Shown one piece after another: positions 18,062-27,222 of a DNA stretch of 64,000 bases. The first letter of the stretch is position 1. Each line of letters starts with the position of its first letter. The notes beneath the pieces are model-generated. The model did no database searches. It saw only the letters and a list, made by a program, of their open reading frames with translations, and was not told the DNA's origin. The stretch is from Mariniflexile maritimum (GTDB taxonomy: Bacteria; Bacteroidota; Bacteroidia; Flavobacteriales; Flavobacteriaceae), in the NCBI RefSeq assembly GCF_009746565.1, contig NZ_WRPN01000003.1, forward strand, positions 124,001 through 188,000, given 5' to 3'. The translations under genes were made by a program, and so were the position numbers.

Positions 18062-21000
18062 ATGAATTTAAAAAACAAGTTGGCCCTTATTGCACTATTG
18101 TTGTTCAATTTTGTAGTATTCGCACAAAACAAAACTGTTACCGGTCAAGTGGTTTCTGCAACCGATAACATACCCATTCCTGGTGTGAACGTTATCGTGA
18201 TGAACACCACCAAAGGAACTACCACCGATTTTGACGGTAGTTACACCATTGAGGTTAAAAACGGAGAAGTATTACAGTTTTCCTATATTGGCTTTGTAAC
18301 TCAAAAGCAAACCGTTAAAGACCAAAAAACCATCAATGTTTCTCTAGTTGAAGATGTTTCAAAACTAGACGAAGTTGTGGTTGTAGGTTACGGCACCCAA
18401 AAACGTTCTAGCGTTACCGGATCGGTTGCTAAATTAAAGAGCGAAAATATTGAAAGTGCCCCAGTATCTAGGCTAGACCAAGCCATTCAAGGTAAAATTG
18501 CAGGCGTTAGGGTACAGAATGTATCCTCGGAAGCTGGTTCCGATACGCAAATAAACATTCGAGGTATCAGTTCCATTGGTGCCGGAACAGGCCCGCTGAT
18601 TGTGGTAGATGGTCAACCAATGCCAGATGGTATGGGTGCCATTAACAATGCCGATGTTGAATCGGTTGAAGTACTAAAAGATGCTGCCTCTGCTGCTATT
18701 TATGGGTCTAGGGGCGCAAACGGCGTTATCATGATTACCACCAAAAAAGGTAAAGAAGGCAAAACGCGGTTTAATTTTAGCTCTAGGTCGGGCATGAAAG
18801 ATGTTTACGAAACCTATAACATCCTCACTTCAAAAGAATATGTTGAACTGCTATATAAAGAATCGGCTTTAAGAATGGCCGATCCATTATGGACGGGCGG
18901 TACCGCAGAGACAAGCACCATTCCTTCTCGCGATAAATGGCGCTCACAATACGCTATTGAAAACGAGCTATTAGGCGGTGTGGGTGTTGATTACCAAAAT
19001 GAAGCCCTAAGAAATGCTTTCTTTCAAGACTACCAATTTAACGTTTCGGGCGGTAGCAAAAAAAATAAATTTTATGCATCGTTAGGCTATCAAAATGATG
19101 AAGGTTTGATGCTGAAAAGCAACTTCCAAAAATTAAACTTCAGGTTTAAATTTGAGTCTGAATTAACCGATAAAATAAAACTGAACCTAAATTTAAATCC
19201 ATCGAATACCAAAACGGAAAGACCAAGGGTTAATTATATCGATTTTACCAGGTTCCCAAGCTTTCTGCCCGTTTATCATACCCAAGCAACTGCCGATTTT
19301 ATCAATGCGGCAAACCCTAACGCAAACATTATTCCTGGAAGTTATGCAGAAGATGATGATTTTGCCAATATAGCATATACCAGTGTAGATCCCAATGGCA
19401 TTCCCTACACCACAGGTACGTCGCAAAGACCTTTTACAACTTCAAACACAAACCCCATGCGTGCGCTACTTGAACAGGACGACAATAACAATCAATTCCG
19501 TTTTCAAGGAAGTGCTGGTTTAACATTTGAACTAGCCAACGGGTTAGATTTTAAAACCACCCAAAGCATCTATTACCGAAATTCTGACAGGGCACAAACA
19601 GGGCAATCGAACGCTACCAGATTTGGAAACCCAAATTATGCCACTTATATCAATACAAATTATTTTGATTTCTTAACGGAAAACACTTTAAATTACAACA
19701 AAAATATCGGTGATCACGATTTTACTGTATTGGCCGGTTTTACCTACCAAAACACAAGGGAAAAAACACTGGAAACAGGTGGTACCACCTTCCCAAATGA
19801 GCAAACCAAAAACTTAAGCTTTGCCTCAGTTATAACTGCACCCGTTCAATCGGATGTTACAATTGGTTTAATGTCGGTATTAGGAAGAGTAAATTATGCC
19901 TATAAAGGCAAGTATTTGCTAACCGCCAGTTACCGTACAGATGGCAGCACCTTATTTGATAAAGGCAGACAATGGGGCGGGTTCCCAGCGGTATCGTTAG
20001 GATGGGTAGTATCCAAAGAAAACTTTTTAAATGAAGTAGATGCCATTAACCGATTGGCCTTCAGGGCAAGTTATGGAGCCACGGGCAATAATGCCATTGA
20101 TCCATTTTTGTTCCAACAAACCTTAAATTCCGCAAATTATATTTCAGGTTCAGGTACTGGCAACATAAGCAATGGTTTGGCAAATCTTAACGATGTGTAT
20201 TTCAATCCCCTTATTACTTGGGAACGCACGTTTTCAACCAATTTAGGTTTCGATTTGGCCATGTTTAAAAACAAGGTAAACCTGAACATTGATGTATTTG
20301 AATCAAAAACCGAAAAATTATTGCTTACAAGTTCAGCATTACTGATTACAGGTTCCAATTCTGTAATTACCAACGCCGGTAGTTTGAAAAACAGAGGTCT
20401 GGAGGTAGAACTTTCTACAACAAACATCAAAACCGAAAACTTCTCTTGGAGCACCGATTTCAACATCTCGCATGTTAAAAACGAGATCACAAACTTAGGA
20501 GATAAAGACCGCTTGATTTCCACAACCATTGATGGTAGAAATGGCTTAAACAACTACGCTATTGTGGGCGAACCCTTGGTTAGTTTTTATGGTTACAAAA
20601 CAGACGGCGTTTGGATAAGTAAAGCCGATATTACCGCATCGGGCCTAACAACCACTTTAACCAATGGGCTTACCGAAGGCGGTATTAAAATAGTGGATAT
20701 TTCTGGTCCAAACGGCGTGCCAGATGGCATCATCGATACCAACGACCGAACTATTTTAGGAAATCCCTATCCAGATTACACTTGGGGCATTACCAATAAA
20801 TTCAACTACAAAAACGTTGATTTCAATTTCTCTTTTCAAGGTGTACAAGGAGGCGAATTAATAAATGGCGACATCAATTATAACGAAGCCAAAGAGCGTA
20901 ACTTAAATTACATGGCAAACCGTTGGGTAAGCCCAAGTAATCCTGGTGATGGCAAAACGCCTTATACTACAAATGGTTTCAACTGGTTGTTTACCGATAA

Positions 21001-21265
21001 TGCCGTAGAAGATGCCAGTTATATAGCGCTAAGGGAGGTTTCCTTAGGATATACCTTTAGCAAAGAGGTGCTAGAGAAAATTAAGTTGACCAATTTAAGA
21101 TTCTCGTTAACCGGCCAAAATATGTTGTTCTTAGCAAACAACAATTACAGGGGCATCAACATTGAAGCGCGATCAACCTCAAGCGATGCATTACATACAG
21201 GTTATCAAAGAGGTGGTTTCCCCATTCAAAAAACCATACTGTTTGGTTTAGAAGTAGGGTTCTAA
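18062..21265 (+). CDS. susC: SusC/RagA-type TonB-dependent outer-membrane transporter (alginate oligosaccharides)
   Basis: 1067 residues from the ATG at 18062; the longer frame from 17942 is rejected because it begins inside the operator and lacks a signal peptide at its start. Order: signal peptide (1-21, ending VFAQ), CarboxypepD_reg-like domain (about 25-100), the TonB-box-like DEVVVVGYGTQKRSSVTG (about 108-125), plug (RLDQAIQGKIAGVRV, INIRGISS, PLIVVDGQP, AAIYGSRGANGVIMITTKKG), and a 22-strand barrel ending in Phe. It imports oligosaccharides together with the SusD lipoprotein encoded 66 bp downstream. Alginate as substrate is inferred from the PL6/PL7/PL17 neighbours. Confidence 0.95.
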   Translation: MNLKNKLALIALLLFNFVVFAQNKTVTGQVVSATDNIPIPGVNVIVMNTTKGTTTDFDGSYTIEVKNGEVLQFSYIGFVTQKQTVKDQKTINVSLVEDVSKLDEVVVVGYGTQKRSSVTGSVAKLKSENIESAPVSRLDQAIQGKIAGVRVQNVSSEAGSDTQINIRGISSIGAGTGPLIVVDGQPMPDGMGAINNADVESVEVLKDAASAAIYGSRGANGVIMITTKKGKEGKTRFNFSSRSGMKDVYETYNILTSKEYVELLYKESALRMADPLWTGGTAETSTIPSRDKWRSQYAIENELLGGVGVDYQNEALRNAFFQDYQFNVSGGSKKNKFYASLGYQNDEGLMLKSNFQKLNFRFKFESELTDKIKLNLNLNPSNTKTERPRVNYIDFTRFPSFLPVYHTQATADFINAANPNANIIPGSYAEDDDFANIAYTSVDPNGIPYTTGTSQRPFTTSNTNPMRALLEQDDNNNQFRFQGSAGLTFELANGLDFKTTQSIYYRNSDRAQTGQSNATRFGNPNYATYINTNYFDFLTENTLNYNKNIGDHDFTVLAGFTYQNTREKTLETGGTTFPNEQTKNLSFASVITAPVQSDVTIGLMSVLGRVNYAYKGKYLLTASYRTDGSTLFDKGRQWGGFPAVSLGWVVSKENFLNEVDAINRLAFRASYGATGNNAIDPFLFQQTLNSANYISGSGTGNISNGLANLNDVYFNPLITWERTFSTNLGFDLAMFKNKVNLNIDVFESKTEKLLLTSSALLITGSNSVITNAGSLKNRGLEVELSTTNIKTENFSWSTDFNISHVKNEITNLGDKDRLISTTIDGRNGLNNYAIVGEPLVSFYGYKTDGVWISKADITASGLTTTLTNGLTEGGIKIVDISGPNGVPDGIIDTNDRTILGNPYPDYTWGITNKFNYKNVDFNFSFQGVQGGELINGDINYNEAKERNLNYMANRWVSPSNPGDGKTPYTTNGFNWLFTDNAVEDASYIALREVSLGYTFSKEVLEKIKLTNLRFSLTGQNMLFLANNNYRGINIEARSTSSDALHTGYQRGGFPIQKTILFGLEVGF

Positions 21266-21331
21266 TAAAAAACAATCGATAAAATAAACGCATGTTTTAG
21301 TGAGGTTTATTAAACTTTTAAAAATATAAAA

Positions 21332-22936
21332 ATGAAAAATTGTATAAAAAAATTAAAACTATTGTTTTTATTCTCTTCCATAGTGTTGGTAGGATGCTCT
21401 GACGCTTTAGATGTAGAAAATAAAGATGCCATCAGTTTAGATGGGTTTTATAAAACGGCCGAAAATTTCACAATAGGATTAACAGGGTGTTATAGTACCT
21501 TAAGAGCCCCTATTGCTTATGAATGGATGCTTTCTGAAATACGTTCAGACAATACGTTTATGAACAATTACGGCACATCAAACGCACAAAACCTTCAGGT
21601 TTTAAGCAATGATGTATTTGAAGCACCGTCATTCGATTTGTTTATTGAACAATATTGGGCTACAACTTATAAAAGCATACGAAGCATCAATGGGTTGAGT
21701 GAAGGTTTACAAACTTCATACAACAATGCCACTGGAACCATCGATTATCAAACGGTTCCTGCATCTTTCCCGCTTACTGCTGCAGATAGAAAAAGAATTT
21801 CTGGTGAAGCTTCATTTATGAGAGCGTATCATTATTTCAATTTGGTGCGATTGTACGGTGGCGTGTTTTTAATTGATAAAGAGATCAATGCTGAAGAAGC
21901 TTTAGAAATTCCCAGATCAAGTGTAGAAGACATTTACAGGTTTATTATTGCCGATTTAAAAAATGCGGTGGCCAATTGTACCACAGCAAAGTTTTCGGCT
22001 TCGGCTGGAACAGGAGGTTCTGCAACCAAATGGGCCGCAGAAGCCTTATTGGCCAAAGTATATCTTACGTTAGGTCAAAAATCGGATGCATTGCCCCTAC
22101 TTACCGATGTTATAACAAACAGTGGTCACAACCTAATTACTGCTGGCACAAACCCCTATTCTGATGTTTTTTCAGCAACCAATGAAATGAACACTGAAAT
22201 CGTTTTTGCCATTCGTTTTAAATCGGGTGCTCTTGGTTATGGCAGCCAATTGTCTAACCTTTTTTCAAGTCAGGTTGACCTTAAAATACCCGGTTTGGTG
22301 TATCCAACAGGAACCCGTGGCGGCTTTAACAACCCTACCCCAGAATTGTACGATTCGTATGCGGCCACAGATAAAAGAAGGGATTTCAACATAAAAGTTT
22401 ATAAACCCTCAGGAACCGCTGCCGATCCTACAAAATGGACTTATTGGACAGGCAAACACAATATTGCGGTAACCGTTTTAAATGATTCTGAACTAGACTG
22501 GCCCGTATTGCGTTTTAGCGATGTGTTACTTATGTACTGCGAAGCCGATGGCACTAATAACGCCACCACTTTGGGCTACTTGAACCGGGTACACACCAGG
22601 GCAGGCTTAACGGCTTTAACCAGCACCGATGTTAATACGCCTGCGTTGTACGAAAAAGCGGTTGCCAACGAAAGAAGATGGGAGTTTGCCATAGAGAACC
22701 AACGTTGGTTCGATTTGTTGCGTTTCAACAAAACCATGACAACCATCAATGCTAAAGCGGTAATGGATAATCACTTTTTACTTATGGATCCGTTTTATAC
22801 ACAATTTGCTGCACCCTATACCACAGCTGAATTGCAGGCCAAAACCGCCGATCCAAAATTTAATTTATTACCCATTCCAAATGTTGAAATTGTAACCAAT
22901 ACCGTTCAGGTTATCCCGAACAATCCGGGTTACTAA
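21332..22936 (+). CDS. susD: SusD/RagB-type glycan-binding outer-membrane lipoprotein
   Basis: 534 residues. Lipobox LVGC with Cys22, followed by an acidic stretch (SDALDVEN) as often seen in surface-exposed Bacteroidetes lipoproteins. Typical SusD segments: RISGEASFMRAYHYFNLVRLYGGVFLID, TPR-like helices (KWAAEALLAKVYLTLG), VLRFSDVLLMYCEA, NERRWEFAIENQRWFDLLRF, and an end with LLPIPNVEI. It closes the SusC barrel as a lid and binds the incoming oligosaccharide. Directly after susC and before PL7 in one operon. Confidence 0.95.
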   Translation: MKNCIKKLKLLFLFSSIVLVGCSDALDVENKDAISLDGFYKTAENFTIGLTGCYSTLRAPIAYEWMLSEIRSDNTFMNNYGTSNAQNLQVLSNDVFEAPSFDLFIEQYWATTYKSIRSINGLSEGLQTSYNNATGTIDYQTVPASFPLTAADRKRISGEASFMRAYHYFNLVRLYGGVFLIDKEINAEEALEIPRSSVEDIYRFIIADLKNAVANCTTAKFSASAGTGGSATKWAAEALLAKVYLTLGQKSDALPLLTDVITNSGHNLITAGTNPYSDVFSATNEMNTEIVFAIRFKSGALGYGSQLSNLFSSQVDLKIPGLVYPTGTRGGFNNPTPELYDSYAATDKRRDFNIKVYKPSGTAADPTKWTYWTGKHNIAVTVLNDSELDWPVLRFSDVLLMYCEADGTNNATTLGYLNRVHTRAGLTALTSTDVNTPALYEKAVANERRWEFAIENQRWFDLLRFNKTMTTINAKAVMDNHFLLMDPFYTQFAAPYTTAELQAKTADPKFNLLPIPNVEIVTNTVQVIPNNPGY

Positions 22937-23003
22937 TATCAGTTTTGAAATTGAAAAAAAAATGAAAACAGTATCCAATTAAGCAATAGAAAATTTAAAA
23001 GAA

Positions 23004-23939
23004 ATGATTAAACCAATAAAAAAACATCTTTTTATAAAAGAATTTCTATTAGCTTTCCTAATGGTATGTGTTTCTGTAAACGCTACTTGCCAAGAAAAGG
23101 CAGGTAGCGGTACAGATTCAAATTCCAAAACAGAAAAACAGGATAAAAAGAAAAAGAACAAAAAATACAAATTGCCCAACATCGATTTAAGCCATTGGAG
23201 CGTAACAACCCCAGAATTAAACGCCAAAGGTGGTGCTACAAGTGTACAGCCTCCAGCAATTCTGAAGTATGCCACCGATGAAAGGCTTAAAAAATACATG
23301 TACAATGATTCTACTGATGGTTCATTGGTATTTTATGCATACCCAAGTGAAGCTACAACGGCAAATACCAAATATTCCCGCTCTGAATTAAGAGAGCAAA
23401 TGGTTTCGGGTGATAATAAAACAAATTGGACGTTCGCCCAAGGTGCCTACATGAAAGGAAAACTTGCCATGGATGAAGTTTCAAAAGATAAAAATGGTAA
23501 GTATCACAAAGTGATCATCATGCAAATTCACGGTGTACTAACAGATGAACAACGCGATTTAATTGGACAAAAAGACAACAACGCACCACCTATCCTAAAA
23601 ATATATTGGGATAACGGAAAAATACGTGTTAAAACAAAAGTGCTTAAAAATTTAAGTACTCCTAACGAAGGCCTTTTATTTGAAGAAGCATGGGGCGATG
23701 ATGAAGGCTTTGATTTTGAACAGGTAGTCGGTTTTGAAAAATTCACTTTAGAAGTAAAGGTATCTGCTGGTAAAATGGTAGTCGTTCTAAACAATAATGA
23801 ATTTAAAGTTTATGAAAACATCCACATGCGAAAATGGGGCATTCTTGAAAACTATTTTAAAGCGGGCAACTATTTTCAGTCAAGAGATGAAGGTGCTTTT
23901 GCTAGAGTAAAATATTACGAATTGGAAGTAAAGCATTGA
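23004..23939 (+). CDS. Alginate lyase, polysaccharide lyase family 7
   Basis: 311 residues. N-terminal export signal (about 1-28) with Cys29 in NATC, a poor lipobox, so lipoprotein status is uncertain. A lysine-rich linker follows (about 42-56, EKQDKKKKNKKYK). The beta-jelly-roll domain (about 58-311) shows the three PL7 signatures: RSELRE (126-131), QIH (174-176, catalytic His176) and YFKAGNYFQ (284-292, catalytic Tyr290). QIH rather than QVH is usually found in enzymes acting on G-containing blocks. The last motif has Phe where most family members have Asn (YNQ). It starts alginate cleavage outside or at the surface and feeds SusCD. Last gene before the regulator. Confidence 0.94.
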   Translation: MIKPIKKHLFIKEFLLAFLMVCVSVNATCQEKAGSGTDSNSKTEKQDKKKKNKKYKLPNIDLSHWSVTTPELNAKGGATSVQPPAILKYATDERLKKYMYNDSTDGSLVFYAYPSEATTANTKYSRSELREQMVSGDNKTNWTFAQGAYMKGKLAMDEVSKDKNGKYHKVIIMQIHGVLTDEQRDLIGQKDNNAPPILKIYWDNGKIRVKTKVLKNLSTPNEGLLFEEAWGDDEGFDFEQVVGFEKFTLEVKVSAGKMVVVLNNNEFKVYENIHMRKWGILENYFKAGNYFQSRDEGAFARVKYYELEVKH

Positions 23940-24006
23940 TAATCTAAAACTATCAGCTTTTTTGAAACCTTAAGTAAATATTTTTTATAATTTTATGGGC
24001 AAAAGC

Positions 24007-24018
24007 GTGGTTAACCAA
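24007..24018 (+). promoter_or_regulatory. Single GntR-type operator before the regulator gene
   Basis: GTGGTTAACCAA, one mismatch from the palindrome TTGGTTAACCAA, followed by the usual TTT. It lies 16 bp before the start of the GntR gene, which predicts autoregulation. Unlike the other three sites it is not tandem. Confidence 0.75.
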
Positions 24019-24033
24019 TTTTAATGAAGAAAT

Positions 24034-24738
24034 ATGAATTTAGAGGTATTATCAATAAGCGACAATAAGAAAACACAAAACGTGGTAATTGAAAAAATTC
24101 GTGAGCTCATAAATTATAAAAATTTAGAGCCTAACGACAAATTACCGTCGGAACGGATGTTATCAGAAAAATTTGGTGTTAGCCGTGGAATAGTGAGAAC
24201 CGCAATTCAAAAACTGGAATTTTATGGTTTGTTAAAATCAATTCCGCAAAGTGGCACTTTTGTTGCCGATGTAGGGTGCATTGCCATGAACGGCATTATT
24301 GATGATATTTTAGATTTGGAAACCCCAGATTTTAAAGCATTGGTAGAAACACGTATTTTATTGGAGCTTAAAACCGTAAAATTAGCTTCATTACGACGTA
24401 CGGAAACCGATTTGAACCGAATGAAAAGCGCTCTCAATGCCTATACAAAAAAAGTATTGAACAACGAAAATGCCGTACAGGAAGACCTATTGTTTCATCT
24501 AGCCATAGCAAAAGCCAGTAAAAACAGCACCATGAACACGTTTATGCTTTCTATAACGCCAGAAATCATAACCAACTTTGCAAAATACCATGTTTGCGAT
24601 GACGATTTAGCCATGTCGGGAATAGATGAACACACCGCTATCTATGAAGCCATAAAAGACCAAAACCCCGCCTTGGCAAGAGAAAAAATGAAGATACATT
24701 TCAAAACATTATATCAATATTGTTATAACAAACAATAG
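24034..24738 (+). CDS. GntR-family (FadR subfamily) transcriptional regulator of alginate use
   Basis: 234 residues. Winged helix-turn-helix at about 15-78 (LPSERMLSEKFGVSRGIVRTAIQKLEFYGLL, then PQSGTFVAD wing) and an all-helical FCD ligand-binding domain at about 90-230 (ETRILLELKTVKLA, DLLFHLAIAKASKNSTM, DEHTAIYEAIKDQNPALAREKMKIHF). Relatives include ExuR, UxuR and other uronate sensors, whose sites have the form TTGGTnnACCAA, matching the operators found here. Predicted to repress the locus and release DNA on binding a uronate breakdown product such as KDG or DEH. Placed between the PL7 gene and the transporter. Confidence 0.92.
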   Translation: MNLEVLSISDNKKTQNVVIEKIRELINYKNLEPNDKLPSERMLSEKFGVSRGIVRTAIQKLEFYGLLKSIPQSGTFVADVGCIAMNGIIDDILDLETPDFKALVETRILLELKTVKLASLRRTETDLNRMKSALNAYTKKVLNNENAVQEDLLFHLAIAKASKNSTMNTFMLSITPEIITNFAKYHVCDDDLAMSGIDEHTAIYEAIKDQNPALAREKMKIHFKTLYQYCYNKQ

Positions 24739-24774
24739 CAGCCCAACAAAAAATACATAGTCAAACAGAACGGT

Positions 24775-24792
24775 AACATTATAAATAATGTT
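24775..24792. promoter_or_regulatory. Operator-like inverted repeat before the MFS gene
   Basis: AACATTAT-AA-ATAATGTT, a perfect 8-bp inverted repeat with a 2-bp spacer, unlike the TTGGTWAACCAA operator. A second palindrome, GGTTGCAACC, is at 24811-24820. A longer imperfect pair, ATTGTTTGG (24823-24831) and CCAAAAAACAAT (24843-24854), follows. Function unknown; a second regulator is possible. Confidence 0.4.
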
Positions 24793-24875
24793 CATACCAT
24801 AAAGCAATAAGGTTGCAACCATATTGTTTGGTAATTTTTTTGCCAAAAAACAATAACTAAATAATAAATAAATAT

Positions 24876-26339
24876 ATGAAAATCAAAGGTTTACGCTGGT
24901 GGATTATAGGTCTGATCATGATGATCACCATCATAAATTATCTTGATAGAGGTACCCTAAATTATATGTGGGTGGCCAATATTGAGTATAAATTAGTTGA
25001 TGATGTTACTACTGATATAAAAGAAAATCGAGCTCAGTTTTCAAAAGAAGACAATACTTATATCCTTGTTTCAAAGAGAGGCGAAAAAATCATCCAAAAA
25101 GCCGATATGGTCAGCTTCAAAAAGGATGGACAAATTGTAGTAAACCGTCAGGGTATTGCCTACGAGTTAGGTATTGTCGATAAAGATGCCTCGCCCGAAG
25201 AAGCTTCAAGACAAGCAAAAGACCAATTGGGCATTATTACCATTTTCTTTATGATTGCTTATGGTTTTAGTCAACTTTTCTCAGGAAAATTGTATGACAA
25301 AATAGGAACACGCCGTGGTTTTGTGGTGTCCGTTTTGGTATGGGGCGTTGCCGATGCCCTAACCTCCTTGTCCAAAGGAAAAGTATCCTTAACCGGATTT
25401 CGAATGATGCTTGGTTTGGGCGAAGCGGGCCCTTGGCCTGGAGCGACCAAAAGTAATGCAGAGTGGTTCCCTCAAAAGGAACGCGCTTTTGCACAAGGCC
25501 TTTTTGGGGCAGCGGCCTCGATAGGCTCCATTCTTGCACCGGTTGTAATCCTGTCGTTATATATGGCCATTGGTTGGAAACTAACCTTTGTTGTAGTGGG
25601 TGCTTTAGGCATTGTGTGGATAATTCCTTGGTTGATCATCAATAAAAAAGGTCCAAAAGAGCATAAATGGATAACTGAAACTGAACGTGAGTATATTTTA
25701 AGCAACCAACCAGAAGCCAAGGTAACAAATGAAGTAGGCAAATCATGGGGTCAACTTTTAGCTAACAAAAAGAATTACTCGGTAATATTGGGGCGCTTTT
25801 TTCTGGACCCTATTTGGTGGATGTTCGTTACGTTTTTACCCATGTACCTAGTGGAAGAATTTAATTTGAACATCAAGGAATTAGCCTTTTCAGCGTGGGT
25901 GCCTTACGTGGGTGCCATGGCTGGAAGCGTTGCAGGCGGCTGGTTTTCAGGACATCTAATTCGAAAAGGCGCAACGGTCAACAAAGCAAGAAAAACGGCC
26001 ATGTTGGTTGGGGGCTGTATCATTATCCCATCGGTTATTGCTTCGGTAATGGTTCCCAATGCAACTTTAGCCGTTATTTTAATGGCGCTTGTTCTGGGCG
26101 GTTTTCAGTTTACAATGACCAATATCCAAACCTTACCAAGCGACCTACATGGTGGAAAATCGGTGGGCTCATTAGCCGGTTTAGGTGGTGCTGCGGCCGT
26201 TTTGGGTACTATTCTAGCCATACTGTTTGCTGGTCAAATTGCCAGTTGGCCCTTACTTTTTGGACTACTGGCTGCGTTAGTGCCACTGTCATTAATATCA
26301 ATATTCTTAACTGTTGGAAAAATTGAACAAATTAAATAA
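24876..26339 (+). CDS. MFS transporter, ACS family, ExuT-like (unsaturated uronate import)
   Basis: 487 residues. N-terminus MKIKGLRWWIIGLIMM...INYLDRGTLNY is the ExuT/GudP-type first helix. TM1 (about 7-24) is followed by an unusual soluble insert at about 35-115 (ENRAQFSKEDNTYILVSKRGE...GIAYELGIVDKDASPEEASRQAKD) before TM2 (about 118-136). Then LYDKIGTRRGF (motif A), GLGEAGPWPGATKSNAEWFPQKERA, and the remaining helices. Predicted to carry monomeric unsaturated uronate or DEH from periplasm to cytoplasm. Adjacent to the regulator and to the reductase, as in other alginate loci. Confidence 0.9.
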   Translation: MKIKGLRWWIIGLIMMITIINYLDRGTLNYMWVANIEYKLVDDVTTDIKENRAQFSKEDNTYILVSKRGEKIIQKADMVSFKKDGQIVVNRQGIAYELGIVDKDASPEEASRQAKDQLGIITIFFMIAYGFSQLFSGKLYDKIGTRRGFVVSVLVWGVADALTSLSKGKVSLTGFRMMLGLGEAGPWPGATKSNAEWFPQKERAFAQGLFGAAASIGSILAPVVILSLYMAIGWKLTFVVVGALGIVWIIPWLIINKKGPKEHKWITETEREYILSNQPEAKVTNEVGKSWGQLLANKKNYSVILGRFFLDPIWWMFVTFLPMYLVEEFNLNIKELAFSAWVPYVGAMAGSVAGGWFSGHLIRKGATVNKARKTAMLVGGCIIIPSVIASVMVPNATLAVILMALVLGGFQFTMTNIQTLPSDLHGGKSVGSLAGLGGAAAVLGTILAILFAGQIASWPLLFGLLAALVPLSLISIFLTVGKIEQIK

Positions 26340-26396
26340 TCGACTTATATAGTCAGAAATATATCTAAACATTAATAAATCAAAATTTTAAAAAAT

Positions 26397-27161
26397 ATGA
26401 GTAATTTAAAAGAAAAAGTGGCCATCATTACTGGAGCTACGGGTGGCATAGGTTTTGAAGTCGCTAAAAGATTAGGAAAAGACGGCTACACAGTAATATT
26501 AAATGGTATTGAAGATGAAGTAGGTGCCCAAAAGGTTGAGGAACTTAAAGCATTGGGCATCAGCTCTGAATATTACGGATTTGATGTTACAAAAGAAGAC
26601 GAAGTAACTGAAAACATTACAAAAATCGGGGAAAAATATGGTAAAATAGACCTTCTGGTAAACAATGCCGGCGGTTTGGGAGGACGGTCGCGTTTTGAAG
26701 GAATGACTACCGAATTTTACAGATTCGTAATGGCATTAAACCTAGATTCCACATTTTTTGCCTCAAGAGCGGCCATACCTTATCTTAAAAAAGGCACCAA
26801 TCCTTCCATTATCAATTACACATCCATTGCCGGTTGGAATGCCGGTGGCCCTGGCGCTGGTGTTTACGGCACCGCAAAAGCCGCTGTACATACCTTAACC
26901 AGAGCTTTGGCCAAAGACCTAGCTGAATATGGTATTCGTGTAAACGCGGTTTCTCCGGGAACCATCGATACCCCCTTTCATTCTGAAATCAAATCTACAA
27001 AACCAGAAGTATTCGCTTCTTGGAAAAACAATATCTTATTGGGCCGCTTAGGTCAGCCACAAGAAGTGGCCTCTGTTATTTCGTTCTTGGCGAGCGATGA
27101 TGCATCATTTCTAACCGCCGAAACCATACAAGTTGGCGGCGGCCAAGGCTTGGGCATATAA
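26397..27161 (+). CDS. SDR-family oxidoreductase, probable DEH reductase
   Basis: 254 residues, classical short-chain dehydrogenase. Cofactor motif TGATGGIG at 12-19, NNAG at 89-92, catalytic Ser143, Tyr157 and Lys161 (YGTAK), and RVNAVSPGTIDTPF. In alginate degraders such enzymes reduce 4-deoxy-L-erythro-5-hexoseulose uronate (DEH) to 2-keto-3-deoxygluconate with NAD(P)H. A KduD-like activity is the alternative, and the sequence alone does not tell them apart. Probably co-transcribed with the transporter 57 bp upstream. Genes for KDG kinase and KDPG aldolase, expected next, are not here. Confidence 0.9.
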   Translation: MSNLKEKVAIITGATGGIGFEVAKRLGKDGYTVILNGIEDEVGAQKVEELKALGISSEYYGFDVTKEDEVTENITKIGEKYGKIDLLVNNAGGLGGRSRFEGMTTEFYRFVMALNLDSTFFASRAAIPYLKKGTNPSIINYTSIAGWNAGGPGAGVYGTAKAAVHTLTRALAKDLAEYGIRVNAVSPGTIDTPFHSEIKSTKPEVFASWKNNILLGRLGQPQEVASVISFLASDDASFLTAETIQVGGGQGLGI

Positions 27162-27183
27162 TAAACGTTTTTTAGTTTCTATC

Positions 27184-27222
27184 AACAGCCATTTTGTGAA
27201 TTATACAAGGTGGCTGTTTTAC
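27184..27222 (+). terminator. Probable terminator at the end of the alginate locus
   Basis: AACAGCCA (27184-27191) pairs with TGGCTGTT (27211-27218), 19-nt loop, then TT. A second inverted repeat, CATGGAA (27233-27239) with TTCCATG (27248-27254), follows. Confidence 0.6.
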
